A DNA stretch of 64,000 nt. Origin: Lentisphaerae bacterium GWF2_49_21. Its GTDB lineage: Bacteria > Verrucomicrobiota > Lentisphaeria > Victivallales > GWF2-50-93. The position numbers were made by a program, and so were the translations under genes. Of this stretch, positions 24,201-34,129 are shown one piece after another; the stretch's first letter is position 1, and every line of letters begins with the position of its first letter. The stretch covers positions 167,797 through 231,796 of the forward strand of contig MHBH01000032.1 in the NCBI GenBank assembly GCA_001804805.1. The letters run 5' to 3'. The notes beneath the pieces were generated by a model, which was given only the letters and a program-made list of their open reading frames with translations, searched no databases and was not told the DNA's origin.

Positions 24201-27028
24201 TTTGCGGCGGCCCCTCCGAATTCCTCATCGATGCACAGCTGCGGCTCATAGGGGAAAAGCCATTTTGAAATTTCGTTGTCAACCTTGCTGGAAGGCGGCC
24301 AGAAGATATTCTTCCTTATCCTGCCGATGATCTCGACGGCCTTGGTTTCAGCGCCAGATTTGACTTCGTCGAGCTCCTTCCAGATCACTATGCCTGTCGA
24401 TGTGACCGCCTTCGGAAGGTTGAAGTATCCGCATTCTACGGAATTGAATTCCCCTGGGATTTTTTTCTTCAGCAGATCATCCTTGTCAAAAAGTATCCTG
24501 TACAAAGGCAGCTGCAGGTCGATCCATTCACCTTTCCTGAAATGCGTCTTCCTGGGATCCTTTCCGGTTTCAGAAGTCTTGTAGTCAAGTATCCTGACTT
24601 TCTTCAGAAGCGGATTATAGTCGATCCTGTCGATCTTCCCTGTCACAGGCATGCCATCCAAAATTATGCCGTTGCCGTTGCCGAATGAATACTCGACATC
24701 GACCGTCCGCCATCCGAGTCCGCGCTGTTCAGCTTCGACCACGGCGGCCTTCTTCAGCCTCTGCATCAGGGAATATTCCTGTATCATCAGCGGTACCAGG
24801 AGATCTTTTCCATATTTTTCCTTCAGTACGTCCGATGCCTTGCTGCAGAGGATCTTCCCGATGTCGTCCGCATCAGCCCCGGCGCAGTTGATGATTTCCA
24901 CCAGCGAGTCATGGCAGATGTTTCCGAATTCCATTGCGTCCATCTCGAATTTGCCGTATTCCTGGTCCTCCATCCTGATGACACGTTTGAGATAGAACCT
25001 GAAAGGGCATTCCAGATAATCCTTGAAGGCGGTGACTGATATTTTCCTTATCGTGTCCGGTTTCCATTCCGGCCTGAGCTTCCAGGCGGGATGGCTGTTC
25101 GGCGGTTCCGGAGGCGGATGCATCTGTGTTTCCGTGAAGAGCCTTTCCACCCTGGCTACAAATTCGTCTTCGGGACATGTGAAAAGTATCCTCGATGGCT
25201 TCATGGGCTTGCCGTCGAAATCCTGCCTCCCGACAATTATCCTCACATCGCCTTTCTTCCGCCTTGAATTGATGATCGACGCGAAGAGGAAAAGATCCCT
25301 GGCGAACTTGTCGTCGTTGCTCCTGAGCCCGAGTTTCGTCCTCATGGTGTTCGGGAGGAAGACGTCTCCGCTTATCGAATCCGGCACATAACCCTCGTTC
25401 ATTCCGGCAATGACTATCTTCGAAGATGTCTTCCATGGAAGTTCAAGCCAGCCGGAAATCTCCAGGCTCTCGCCCTCTGTTTCAGGATGGATCAGGAGAT
25501 TTTCAAAAAGCCTTGTCATCAGTCCGAGCTGCTCTTCCTTCTTCACGCACAGGGAAAGGAACGCGTCGGTCTCGAGGGATTCAAGGATTTCCCCGAAAGC
25601 CCTGCCGGCCTCCTTGAATTCGGAGTCGTCCACCGAGCCGGCGGGATCCAAGGTTTTACCGGAGAACATCCTGCCCAGCAGAGCCCTCATGAACTCCGGC
25701 ACCGACTTCGATTTTTCGTAGTCCGAGACAAGCGACTCGAGCGATTTCACATAGTTTGCCGCCAGTTCCGGGTTCGGACGTGATCCGCTGGAGGCTTTGT
25801 AGGAACTCAGCAGTTTTCTTGAGTGGGAGAGGGAGAATGGAAGGCAGGTGAGCTTGAAATCGTCGATTGCGGATATGTACTTCGCGCAATCCGCTTCGCG
25901 GCATTCCACGAGATGGCAGAGTACCTCCGGTATCCTGGCCAAAGATTCGGCATATTGGAATTCCCTGGTCGTGAGGAATGATGAGAGCGTTGATACTATA
26001 TTGTAGATGCAGGTGTTCTTGACGGATATCCCGGAGGGGTTTCCAATCAGGAATTCCTGTCCCTGTGATGAAGCGAGAGACTCCAGGCTCTCCCTGATCG
26101 ACTGGAAAAGATTCGGATTGGCCGCGGTAATCGAAAGGTCTGAGACATCCACGGTTCTTCCGAAATCCGCTACCTGCCGGACAACCTTTTCGGCCTGGTC
26201 TTCAGGCGTGAACGCTGATATGATCTTCTCCTTGTCCAGCTCCAGATGGAATCCGGACCATTCCGAAGGGATTGGCCTGCCCCATCCGTCGAAGAAACCT
26301 TTCATGCCTGGCGGAGCATTGATCCAGACGCAAATGGATTTTGTTTCAATCATTCTTCCGAGTTTCTCTATGGCCATCGGTACGGGATCAGGCATTCCTG
26401 CAAGGATTATCCTGTCAAATCCATTGAACGGTTCCGGATCGTCGACAGCTTTCTTTTTTGCCGACTCCGGATCTTCAAGGCCGTTTTCAGCGAGGACCAT
26501 GAGATATCCGTCCTCAAGCTTGGCGAGTTCCGCCCATCTCTCAGGCTCGTCCAGTTCGATGTTTTCTGAAACGTGCCTGATGGAAAGGCCTTTTTCAGCG
26601 AGGACCCGCCGCAGTTCCACGAACAGTTCTGCAGTTGATAATGACCATGGGAAATCCCTTTTCCTGGGGCGGACCGGGAATATGCTGGAATATCCCTCGG
26701 ATTTTGTTTCGAGCAGGACCTTGGACCAGGCGGAAAGTATTTCAGCCTCTGAAGCGATCCTGTTGGCAGCATTGCCGCGTGGCAGAAGGAACGGTTCGGA
26801 AGTCAGGACTGCCGGCGGGATCATATAGGAATTCTTCTCCGCCGACATTTTGGCAAGTGCGGTCCTCAGCTCACGACCGGCTCCGCTGGTGGATACGATC
26901 ACGAGCGTCCGTCCGAGGTCAAGAGGCCCTTTTCCCGGATCCCATCCTTCTGCGAATTTCGCAGCGACGAGTTCCACAAGCGGCCTGTCCCAGCCCATGA
27001 AAAAATTTTCCGGTCCATTCCTGTGCAT
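24197..27028 (-). CDS. AddB-like PD-(D/E)XK nuclease / inactivated helicase subunit
   Basis: The 943-residue protein has a helicase-like fold with a degenerate first motif (TLVIVSTSGAGRELRTAL instead of a true Walker A), as in AddB subunits of the proteobacterial style. The C-terminal 270 residues are the PDDEXK_1 nuclease: SVTAFKDYLECPFRFYLKRV, the helix with ICHDSL, and ILDYKTSETGKD (Asp about 815, Lys about 817). I could not identify a complete four-cysteine Fe-S set. It is the first gene of the addB-addA pair and a GGGGA lies seven bases before the start. Function with the partner in recombination repair is established for the family. Confidence 0.88.
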   Translation of the reverse strand: MHRNGPENFFMGWDRPLVELVAAKFAEGWDPGKGPLDLGRTLVIVSTSGAGRELRTALAKMSAEKNSYMIPPAVLTSEPFLLPRGNAANRIASEAEILSAWSKVLLETKSEGYSSIFPVRPRKRDFPWSLSTAELFVELRRVLAEKGLSIRHVSENIELDEPERWAELAKLEDGYLMVLAENGLEDPESAKKKAVDDPEPFNGFDRIILAGMPDPVPMAIEKLGRMIETKSICVWINAPPGMKGFFDGWGRPIPSEWSGFHLELDKEKIISAFTPEDQAEKVVRQVADFGRTVDVSDLSITAANPNLFQSIRESLESLASSQGQEFLIGNPSGISVKNTCIYNIVSTLSSFLTTREFQYAESLARIPEVLCHLVECREADCAKYISAIDDFKLTCLPFSLSHSRKLLSSYKASSGSRPNPELAANYVKSLESLVSDYEKSKSVPEFMRALLGRMFSGKTLDPAGSVDDSEFKEAGRAFGEILESLETDAFLSLCVKKEEQLGLMTRLFENLLIHPETEGESLEISGWLELPWKTSSKIVIAGMNEGYVPDSISGDVFLPNTMRTKLGLRSNDDKFARDLFLFASIINSRRKKGDVRIIVGRQDFDGKPMKPSRILFTCPEDEFVARVERLFTETQMHPPPEPPNSHPAWKLRPEWKPDTIRKISVTAFKDYLECPFRFYLKRVIRMEDQEYGKFEMDAMEFGNICHDSLVEIINCAGADADDIGKILCSKASDVLKEKYGKDLLVPLMIQEYSLMQRLKKAAVVEAEQRGLGWRTVDVEYSFGNGNGIILDGMPVTGKIDRIDYNPLLKKVRILDYKTSETGKDPRKTHFRKGEWIDLQLPLYRILFDKDDLLKKKIPGEFNSVECGYFNLPKAVTSTGIVIWKELDEVKSGAETKAVEIIGRIRKNIFWPPSSKVDNEISKWLFPYEPQLCIDEEFGGAAAK

Positions 27029-27168
27029 CAGATCGTCCCCAGTGTTCCTCCGGAACCAGAGAGCCAGTCAAAGCTGGTTCCAGGAGATTGGATTTAAACT
27101 TTTTCAAAACTGCAAATCATGTGAGTTGATTGAAAAACTAAGAGAAGGACTTGTTAAGGAGCTATGAT

Positions 27169-27275
27169 CCCGTTGGAGTCCAAACTTTAGTTTGTCTTAG
27201 TATTTCCCGACACCCGTTGGGGCCGGGATCTTCGACAACAGATTACGCAAGCTGAAGCTTGTACTCCAACTTAAT
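27169..27275. repeat. REP-like pair with nested palindrome
   Basis: A forward GTTGGAGT-headed unit (27169) and a reverse unit ending near 27272 enclose a TCCCGACACCC...GGGATCTTCGA palindrome (27206-27236). That palindrome is the reverse orientation of the one at 14232-14260. The rest of the gap 27029-27482 shows no gene; the tRNA promoter should lie near its right end. Confidence 0.8.
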
Positions 27276-27482
27276 CAAACAGCTCAAAATCGATAACTTG
27301 TGTAACTGGCTCATGTTAAAATAGGACTATGGTCTTAATATTCAAATAAGGATTCCTTCAAGCGAATCCCTAAATTTCTCTTCAGCTTGCTTTTTCATGT
27401 TTGCAGATTATTTTGATAGCCTTGTTTTTCCCGCGACCTGAAGCATGTGTGTCCTGATGGCGGCAAAGGCAATTCTACAAAT

Positions 27483-27560
27483 GGGGCTGTAGCTCAGTTG
27501 GCTTAGAGCGATACGTTCGCAACGTATAGGTCAGGGGTTCGATCCCCCTCAGCTCCACCA
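27483..27560 (+). tRNA. tRNA-Ala (anticodon CGC)
   Basis: The cloverleaf folds completely: acceptor GGGGCTG/CAGCTCC with the G3:U70 pair that marks alanine tRNAs, a GCTC/GAGC D-stem, anticodon stem ATACG/CGTAT with loop TTCGCAA (anticodon CGC at 27518-27520, reading GCG), T-arm AGGGG-TTCGATC-CCCCT, and an encoded CCA. Confidence 0.96.
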
Positions 27561-27826
27561 GTCTTCGTTCGGAGCGTCGCGGAGAAAGAAGACTGCCTCG
27601 GCGAAGTTTCCCAGACGAAGCCGGGCATTCCATTTTTCAGGGCTCCGAACTTCGCCTCGGCAGGCCATCCTCATATTTTTCTGCAATCGTGCTACGGATG
27701 GCACGCCAGGTTTTGAATATCAAAGGTTAATCCTGAAAATTCGGCATGAGTGCGATATCCTGCTTGAAATTTTCCTCATTTGTTTTATATGTCATAGGGT
27801 AAAAATAAATCATTGAAGCGAATACA

Positions 27827-29263
27827 ATGCTGCCATTTTCAAGGAAAATTAAATTCTCCCGCGCGGATGACGCATCAGGATCCAGCGATGACGATGAGCC
27901 TGTGCCCGTCAATGAGAACGAGGGGAATCAGCCTTTGTCCCGCGATGACGGCGAGATCGACTCCCTGAACATCTATTTCAGGCAGATGGCGGAGAATCCG
28001 CTGCTTACGAGCGCCGAAGAGCTGCATTACACGAAGCTCTACAGCGAAGCTATCAACGGCTTCCGCGCGCATCTCTACGGATTCGGATATGTCGCCCTCG
28101 ACCATCTCCTGATAGTCGAGAAATGCACAGCTGAAAATCTTGACAGCCATTTCAACATACATCTTTCGGCCGACCACAACTTCAACACTCCTGCCGAAGC
28201 CGTCTTCCTGAAATTCCCGGGATGGAAGGAGTCGATCAAGAAGGAATATTCAAAGCTCAAATCGGCTTTTCATTCGAAGGACAAGAGCACGGAAAAATAC
28301 CGTGAAAAACTCGTGGGAACCCTTGTCGAATACCATGCGCAGAACGAATATCTCGAGGAGTGGTACGATGTCGCCAGGGAGTATTTCCGCCAGTCCTCCA
28401 GCATCCATGACAAGAAAACAGCCAGGAAAAAAGACAAGATTACCGAGGACATAAGGAGTTTTGTCGAAGAGAAGCTCCTCATGAAAATAGATGATTTCGA
28501 AGTCAGGATGGTCAGGCTCAAGGGATTCAGGGACCAGTCCGATTTCGCGAGGAAGAAGATGCTCGAAGGCAATCTTCGTCTCGTTGTCAGCATCGCAAAG
28601 AGATACCGCGGCAAGGGGCTCCCTCTCACCGACCTGATACAGGAAGGCAACATCGGTCTGATGAAGGCGGTCGACAAGTACAACCATACGCTCGGACATC
28701 GTTTCAGCACATATGCCACATGGTGGATAAAGCAGGCGATATCCAGGGCGATGGCCGACCAGTCCAGGGTCATCAGGATCCCAGCGCACATGGTCGCCAC
28801 GATAAACAAGATGTACCATGAGGAACAGCGATACCTCCAGAAGAACGGCAGGGAGCCGACCCCTGAAGAGCTCGCGGCCATACTTGAAATGCCCAAGGAG
28901 AGGATCAGGGCCTTGAAGAGGATGTCGCATCAGACACTCTCGCTCCAGGCCCCTGTCGGCGATGAAGGTGATTCATTCCTACAGGACTTCGTTGCTGATG
29001 CCAACAGCGAGGATCCGGTGGAGAATGTCGCATATGAGATGCTCAAGGAGAAACTGAAGGAGACGCTCGGTACGCTCTCGGAGCGCGAACAACAGGTCCT
29101 CATGATGCGTTTCGGCCTCCTCGGAGAAAAGGAGAAGACGCTTGAAGAACTCGGTGTGCATTTCAAGGTGACACGTGAACGCATCCGCCAGATCGAGATC
29201 AAAGCCCTCGAAAAACTGCGCCACCCCGAGAGAAGGAAGTTCCTCGACGGATATTTCAAATGA
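27827..29263 (+). CDS. RpoD-type (group 1/2) RNA polymerase sigma factor
   Basis: The 478-residue protein directs RNA polymerase to -35/-10 promoters. It has region 1.2 ([21 protein letters not shown], about 45-65), a non-conserved insert of about 160 residues, region 2 ([37 protein letters not shown], then [16 protein letters not shown]), region 3 ([14 protein letters not shown]...[15 protein letters not shown]), and region 4 ([35 protein letters not shown]). Region 1.1 is missing or very short; the N-terminus is acidic ([15 protein letters not shown]). It could be the main housekeeping factor or a close paralogue. No clear ribosome site is seen. The metallopeptidase gene overlaps its stop by 4 bases. 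Confidence 0.93.
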   Translation: MLPFSRKIKFSRADDASGSSDDDEPVPVNENEGNQPLSRDDGEIDSLNIYFRQMAENPLLTSAEELHYTKLYSEAINGFRAHLYGFGYVALDHLLIVEKCTAENLDSHFNIHLSADHNFNTPAEAVFLKFPGWKESIKKEYSKLKSAFHSKDKSTEKYREKLVGTLVEYHAQNEYLEEWYDVAREYFRQSSSIHDKKTARKKDKITEDIRSFVEEKLLMKIDDFEVRMVRLKGFRDQSDFARKKMLEGNLRLVVSIAKRYRGKGLPLTDLIQEGNIGLMKAVDKYNHTLGHRFSTYATWWIKQAISRAMADQSRVIRIPAHMVATINKMYHEEQRYLQKNGREPTPEELAAILEMPKERIRALKRMSHQTLSLQAPVGDEGDSFLQDFVADANSEDPVENVAYEMLKEKLKETLGTLSEREQQVLMMRFGLLGEKEKTLEELGVHFKVTRERIRQIEIKALEKLRHPERRKFLDGYFK

Positions 29264-30009
29264 TGGTATCCCATACCAGCATTTCCACTGAAGACGGACA
29301 AGCAATCCCCGTAGAGATAATCATCAAATCCATCCGCAGCAGATACAGGATATCTGTTTCCGAAAAAGGTGTACGGCTTGTCCTTTCTCGTTCCTCCCGT
29401 TCCGACGCAGGAAAGATTCTTGAGAAGCACGCCAGGTGGATCCGGAATCATTATGCGAAAATGAAGGATTCAGTTTTGGAATACAGGATCGCCGACGGTT
29501 CGGAAATTCCGTTCAGGGGCTGCAAATGTCTGTTGAAGATATCCTCCGGCGAGAATTCGATTGCATTCGACAGCGATCGTTATACGCTCGAAATGCAGGT
29601 TTCAGATCCCGCTCCTGAAAACCTGAGGAGCAGGTTGAGGCTCTGGTATCTTTCGCAGTCTGCGAACTTCGCAAAAATCCTCAGCGTCAGGCTGGACGCC
29701 GTCGGGAAGTTCGACGTCAGGAGGATAGTCCTGAAGGACATGAGCACGCGCTGGGGTACATGCTGCAGGAAGCGCAGGATAATAACCCTCAATTGGCGGT
29801 TGATACTGGCGCCTGATGATATTTATGAATATGTCTTCTACCATGAACTTGCGCATTTCAAGGTTCCGGGACACGGAAGGGAGTTCTGGAGCTGGATGGA
29901 CACGATACTGCCGGGAAGTTCGTCCAGGCGTTCCTGGCTGAACAAGAACGGATATGCGCTTCTGCATTTCCTTTCGGAGGACAGGCTTTCCCCGGAAAGG
30001 ATACTTTAA
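29260..30009 (+). CDS. YgjP-like (DUF45) zinc metallopeptidase
   Basis: The 249-residue protein has the YgjP layout: an N-terminal strand-rich region ([23 protein letters not shown]), the [25 protein letters not shown] segment, and the zinc motif [16 protein letters not shown] with its third ligand histidine. Members are presumed cytoplasmic peptidases related to SprT. Its start (ATGATG) overlaps the sigma factor stop, so the two are translationally coupled; the second ATG is an alternative start. The coupling to a sigma gene gives no proven functional link. Confidence 0.9.
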   Translation: MMVSHTSISTEDGQAIPVEIIIKSIRSRYRISVSEKGVRLVLSRSSRSDAGKILEKHARWIRNHYAKMKDSVLEYRIADGSEIPFRGCKCLLKISSGENSIAFDSDRYTLEMQVSDPAPENLRSRLRLWYLSQSANFAKILSVRLDAVGKFDVRRIVLKDMSTRWGTCCRKRRIITLNWRLILAPDDIYEYVFYHELAHFKVPGHGREFWSWMDTILPGSSSRRSWLNKNGYALLHFLSEDRLSPERIL

Positions 30010-30097
30010 GAAAGAAATTTTGACAGGATAACAGGATTCAGATGGATTTAAAAATTCAAATTCCGGTCTATTTTAACTGTAAACACCAGGAAGGCTC

Positions 30098-30682
30098 ATG
30101 AAACATATTTTGGATACGCCTGTTGATTTGAAGACCGCCAAAAAACTCCGAGCAGGGGACACTGTTCTGCTGTCCGGGATCATTTATACAGGCCGTGACG
30201 CCTTCCACAAATTCCTGATAGAGGAAAAGAAGGCAAGTAGGTTGCCTATTGACCTAAACGGGGCGGTGATCTACCACTGCGGTCCTATCGTGGTCAAGGA
30301 AGGCAGGGGCTGGAGGGTCGCGGCTGCAGGTCCGACGACTTCATACCGGACATCTCCTTTCATTTCTGAGATCCTTAGGCGATATGGCGTAAGAGGATTC
30401 ATAGGGAAGGGGGGGCTTTCCCCTGAAGCTTCCGCCTCCTTGAAAAAATATGGTGCGGTCTATCTCAGCGCCGCAGGCGGATGTGCGCAGGTGCTTGCCG
30501 AATCGATCGTGAAAGTTATGGACGTCTTTTACTACAAGGAGTTCGGTTCGCCGGAGGCCGTCTGGAAGCTCGAAGTGAAAAACTTTCCCCTGCTGGTGAC
30601 GATTGATGCCCATGGCGAAGACATCCATCAGGAAGTCGCAAAGGCTTCTGCAGCCCGGCTTGCCAGGGCGAATAAGAGCTGA
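30098..30682 (+). CDS. Fumarate hydratase class I / L-tartrate dehydratase beta subunit
   Basis: The 194-residue protein matches the beta (C-terminal) domain of class I iron-sulfur fumarases and tartrate dehydratases: SGIIYTGRDAFHKF, AVIYHCGPIVVK, AAAGPTTSYRT, FIGKGGLSPE, YLSAAGGCAQVLAESI, and FPLLVTIDAHGEDIHQ. This subunit binds the carboxylates; the alpha subunit carries the [4Fe-4S] cluster. No alpha gene lies next to it, which is unusual because the two are normally adjacent or fused. A good AGGAAGG precedes the start. The exact substrate cannot be told from sequence. Confidence 0.92.
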   Translation: MKHILDTPVDLKTAKKLRAGDTVLLSGIIYTGRDAFHKFLIEEKKASRLPIDLNGAVIYHCGPIVVKEGRGWRVAAAGPTTSYRTSPFISEILRRYGVRGFIGKGGLSPEASASLKKYGAVYLSAAGGCAQVLAESIVKVMDVFYYKEFGSPEAVWKLEVKNFPLLVTIDAHGEDIHQEVAKASAARLARANKS

Positions 30683-30755
30683 AATACCCGGAAGCTAAAT
30701 CCCAAGTTCCAAATTCCAAACCACAAACAAGTTCAAATATCCAAACAAGACAAGC

Positions 30756-30846
30756 AAAAGAACAGCCCTTGCGGGCTTAACTACGAACGAATTTCAAACT
30801 GCTTTTGCAATATGTTTGTAGTCAATGTCGCAAGACATGTTCTTTT
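30756..30846. repeat. 91-bp palindromic element, uninterrupted copy
   Basis: The two 29-base ends are inverted repeats with 22 of 29 matches (AAAAGAACA at each tip, then an internal hairpin and TTAACTAC or TTGACTAC). The mismatches are paired: one arm has GCCC-TTGC-GGGC and the other TGTC-TTGC-GACA, so each arm keeps its own small hairpin. Single arms recur near 15437, 42984 and 61640. The gap 30683-31024 otherwise holds only low-information text of the 'AAATTCCAAA' kind and no gene. Confidence 0.75.
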
Positions 30847-31024
30847 CTGCCTTGCAGAACAAGTTCGATACTTGCTCCGCATCTGCGGAGTTCCTTGTTG
30901 GATATTCATGTATTAGGCAAATAGGCATCTTTATGCTATTTTAATCAGTGCGGATATTATGCAAACAGCCGGATAAATGCGATATTGGAAACCATCAAAT
31001 AATCTTGTGGATTTGCGGTGAATA

Positions 31025-32044
31025 ATGTTTTCCAAAGTTGAACTTCTCAAGGAGAAGCTCCTTGACGACATAAGGACGGGCAGGCTTAAGAAGTCGGAGC
31101 CCATACCTTCGCGTTTCAGCCTCATGCACAGGTATTCCTTTTCCAGGGGGACCGTCGACAGGGCGACGATGGAGCTGTCGAAGGAGGGATTCCTTTATTC
31201 GCGGCAGGGATCTGGCACCTTCGTGGCCGACAAGCATGAATGCTCCGTGATCAACCAGGTCTTTCTGGCGGGCAACTATGATCTCAGGACCAACGCCGAT
31301 TCCGAAACCGCATGCCTCGCCTCCAAGATCCAGCAGCACCTCCCCTGCTATCTATATAATATAAACGACATCAAGACAAGTCTCGGCAAGATCGCCAGGC
31401 CGGGCAACGCAGTTGTATGGCAGCGCCCGTCATACGAGCAGCTGATGGTCATGAAATATCTTGCATCAGCCGGAGCGTCACAGCTTCTCATCGGAAGGAC
31501 ATACGCGGATTTCGACCATGTCACTACAGACGCCTACGACGGAATCAGGAACGGGCTCCGATGGCTCATGTCCAAAGGATGCAGGAAGATTGCATTCATT
31601 ACTCCCGGGAACATTCCGGATTCCCCGTATATCGCTGAAAGGCAGATCGTCTTCTATGAGACCGCGCTCGAACTCGGGATAAAGGTCGACATGGAGCTTG
31701 TATTCAAAAGGAGCTTCAGTAATTTCAAGGCTGACCTTGATTCAGTTGCTGCTGCGATCTTCAAGTCGGGAAAAAAGCCTGATGCAGTCTTCTCGACATA
31801 TATCCCGATTGCATATCCTCTGATGACGATCGCGGACAGCCTGGGCGTCCGGCTGGGGAAGGATTTCTGGTTCCTGACGTTCGACTACGAGCAGAAGCTC
31901 GATGGATGGAAGGGCGTAGGCATGCTGAAGCAGTTATGGGAGGAGATGGGTGACAAGGCTGTCGAATGGGTTTTGCGGAAGGGAAAGAACAGAAGAAGCG
32001 AGTTCAAGATTAAAATAAGTCCAAAATTATTGAAAGGAGACTGA
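31025..32044 (+). CDS. GntR-type DNA-binding / LacI-type sensor transcriptional regulator
   Basis: The 339-residue protein has an N-terminal GntR winged helix (KLLDDIRTGRLKKSEPIPSRFSLMHRYSFSRGTVDRATMEL ... GFLYSRQGSGTFV, about residues 5-68) and a C-terminal sugar-binding domain of the LacI/periplasmic-binding fold (MSKGCRKIAFITPG, PDAVFSTYIPIAYPL, FWFLTFDYEQ). This is the AraR-like design. It is the first gene of the sugar operon and its stop lies two bases before the next start, so it probably autoregulates the cluster in response to a sugar or sugar derivative. Confidence 0.88.
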   Translation: MFSKVELLKEKLLDDIRTGRLKKSEPIPSRFSLMHRYSFSRGTVDRATMELSKEGFLYSRQGSGTFVADKHECSVINQVFLAGNYDLRTNADSETACLASKIQQHLPCYLYNINDIKTSLGKIARPGNAVVWQRPSYEQLMVMKYLASAGASQLLIGRTYADFDHVTTDAYDGIRNGLRWLMSKGCRKIAFITPGNIPDSPYIAERQIVFYETALELGIKVDMELVFKRSFSNFKADLDSVAAAIFKSGKKPDAVFSTYIPIAYPLMTIADSLGVRLGKDFWFLTFDYEQKLDGWKGVGMLKQLWEEMGDKAVEWVLRKGKNRRSEFKIKISPKLLKGD

Positions 32045-32046
32045 GA

Positions 32047-33204
32047 ATGAAAGAGCTGAGATTTGGTATTGTCGGTATTGGAAACATGGGTGGGCCCCAC
32101 ATGGGGTTCGTCAAGGATACTGCGGGCGCAAAGCTCTCGGCGATCTGCGATATCGACAGGAAGAAGGCGGATGAGAAGGCCGCGAAGGCCGGAGTGAAGG
32201 CATATTATGATTCAACCGAAATGATCAAGTCCGGGGACATTGACGCAGTCATAATCTCCACTCCACATTACGATCATACTCCGATTGCGATCGAGGCGTT
32301 CAAGAACGGACTCCATGTGCTTAGCGAGAAGCCTGTAGCAGTCCACAAGGCCGATGCATTGAAGATGATCGAGGCGCACAAGAAGCGGAAGGACCTGCTT
32401 TTCGGAATAATGTTCCAGATGAGGACCGACGGGATGTACATGAAGCTCAAGCAGCTTCTGGAGTCCGGCGAGTTCGGCGAAGTGCGCAGGATAAACTGGA
32501 TAATCACGAACTGGTTCAGGAGCCAGAGATATTATGATTCCGGCGGATGGCGCGCCACATGGAGAGGCGAGGGCGGCGGAGTCCTTTTCAACCAGTGCCC
32601 GCACAACCTGGATCTCTTCCAGTGGTTCTTCGGGATGCCTTCGAAGATCAGGGCGTTCTGCGACTTCGGCAAATACCACAAGATTGAAGTCGAGGACAAT
32701 GTCACCGCGTACTGCGAATATCCCAACGGCGCTTCGGCTGTGTTCATAACGACCACAGGCGACGCTCCCGGGACGAACCGTCTTGAGATAACCTGCGAAC
32801 GCGGCCGCGTAGTCGTGGAGAATGGAAAGATCCTGTTCAACCGCACCGAGGTTCCTTTGAGCAAGTACTGCATGACCACGGACAAGCAGTTCGAAGGTCC
32901 TGCATGCTGGAACACGGAGATCCCATACAAGGCGCAGGGCTCCAGCCACCAGAAGGTGATCGAGGCGTTCACTAAGGCTGTCCTGCATGGTGATAAGCTC
33001 GTTGCACGTGGCGAAGAGGGTCTCAATTCGGTGGAGATAGCGAATGCGATGATACTTTCCTCGATCAAGGGGGAGACGGTCAAGCTGCCGCTCAATGCCG
33101 CGGAATACGAGAAGGTCCTCAAGGGGCTGGTCAAGACATCGAAGTACAAGAAGGAAGTGAAGAAGGGCGACGTCGACTTCGGGTCATCATTCAACAAGAA
33201 ATAA
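32047..33204 (+). CDS. Gfo/Idh/MocA family NAD(P)-dependent sugar dehydrogenase
   Basis: The 385-residue protein begins with a Rossmann motif (FGIVGIGNMGGPHMGF) and has the family motif LHVLSEKPVAVHKADA (catalytic Lys of EKP), then the C-terminal beta-sheet domain with GGGVLFNQCPHNLDLFQWFFG, in which His is a usual active-site residue. These enzymes oxidise or reduce a ring carbon of sugars and inositols. An AAAGGAG ribosome site precedes the ATG. Beside two isomerase/epimerase genes and a GH94-like enzyme it may make a 3-keto sugar for cleavage; this is inference. Confidence 0.93.
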   Translation: MKELRFGIVGIGNMGGPHMGFVKDTAGAKLSAICDIDRKKADEKAAKAGVKAYYDSTEMIKSGDIDAVIISTPHYDHTPIAIEAFKNGLHVLSEKPVAVHKADALKMIEAHKKRKDLLFGIMFQMRTDGMYMKLKQLLESGEFGEVRRINWIITNWFRSQRYYDSGGWRATWRGEGGGVLFNQCPHNLDLFQWFFGMPSKIRAFCDFGKYHKIEVEDNVTAYCEYPNGASAVFITTTGDAPGTNRLEITCERGRVVVENGKILFNRTEVPLSKYCMTTDKQFEGPACWNTEIPYKAQGSSHQKVIEAFTKAVLHGDKLVARGEEGLNSVEIANAMILSSIKGETVKLPLNAAEYEKVLKGLVKTSKYKKEVKKGDVDFGSSFNKK

Positions 33205-33232
33205 AATACCACATTCGTAAGGAGAAGACGAA

Positions 33233-33991
33233 ATGAGAAGAAAGACTATTGCAGCGCAGCTTTTCACATTGAGGGATTTCCTCAAGACACCTGAGGACAT
33301 TGCAAAATCGCTTAAGAAGGTGAAGGACATAGGATTCGAGGCTGTCCAGCTTTCAGGACTTGGCCCGATCGAAACTTCTGAAGTCAAGAAGATGCTCGAT
33401 GGCGAAGGCCTCGTATGCTGCGCCACCCATGAGGGCGGGAAGATGATCCTCGAGGAGCCTCAGAAGGTCGTTGAGAAGCTCAACATACTCGGATGCAAAT
33501 ATACCGCCTATCCTTGGCCGCACACATCGCCAAAGACAGAAGATGACTTCAAGCAGCTCGCTGCGGCGCTCGACAAGTCGGGCAAGGTCCTCAAGGACGC
33601 CGGACAGGTTCTGACATACCACAATCATGGCATTGAGTTTGAGAAGTTCGGTGGCAGGACGGCCCTTGACATCATTTACAGCGAGACCAACCCCGAAAAC
33701 CTTCAGGGTGAGATTGACACCTACTGGGTTCAGTTCGGCGGCGGAGATCCTGTTGAATGGTGCAAGAAGCTCGCAAACAGGCTTCCTCTCCTGCATCTGA
33801 AGGAATACGGGATCATTGGAAACCAGCCGAAGATGCTTGAGATCGGAAATGGAAATCTCGATTGGAAACGGATTGTAAAGGTTGCGAAGAAGTCCGGGAC
33901 AGAATGGTTCATCATAGAGCAGGACACCTGCAGGATAGATCCGTTCGAATCCCTGAAGATCAGCCTTGAATATCTGGTGAAGGAAATCTGA
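33233..33991 (+). CDS. Sugar phosphate isomerase/epimerase family TIM-barrel protein
   Basis: The 252-residue protein is an AP-endonuclease-2 type TIM barrel. Landmarks: FEAVQLSGLGPI, LTYHNHGIEF (metal-ligand histidine), the acidic ligands in QGEIDTYWVQFGGGDP, LLHLKEYG and the last-strand EWFIIEQDTCR. Members isomerise, epimerise or cleave (lyase) sugars and inositols with a divalent metal. An AAGGAGA precedes the start. With the dehydrogenase just upstream it probably acts on the oxidised sugar. Confidence 0.9.
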   Translation: MRRKTIAAQLFTLRDFLKTPEDIAKSLKKVKDIGFEAVQLSGLGPIETSEVKKMLDGEGLVCCATHEGGKMILEEPQKVVEKLNILGCKYTAYPWPHTSPKTEDDFKQLAAALDKSGKVLKDAGQVLTYHNHGIEFEKFGGRTALDIIYSETNPENLQGEIDTYWVQFGGGDPVEWCKKLANRLPLLHLKEYGIIGNQPKMLEIGNGNLDWKRIVKVAKKSGTEWFIIEQDTCRIDPFESLKISLEYLVKEI

Positions 33992-34000
33992 TGTAATGAA

Positions 34001-34083
34001 GTAGGGACGGGCTTTAGCCTGTCCCATGAATTTGAAGAAATAAGAATGGTACATCCTTCCGCCTTCGCAAAGAAGCTATGGCG
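34001..34083. repeat. Dispersed repeat between the two isomerase genes
   Basis: The text 'TAGGGACGGGCTTTAGCCTG' continues through an 'ATGGTACAT' phrase to TCCGCC...GCTATGGCGGA. Close relatives are found at 55197-55262 and 56391-56475. The repeat creates a false upstream start for the next gene. Confidence 0.8.
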
Positions 34084-34129
34084 GATACGGAAAGGACGTA
34101 CCTACTTGGTATTTAATCATGGAGGTTTT

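Noticed and set aside
27561..27826. Possible integration scar downstream of tRNA-Ala
   Set aside because: I found no duplicated tRNA 3' end, no integrase gene and no direct repeat of the tRNA end in the window.
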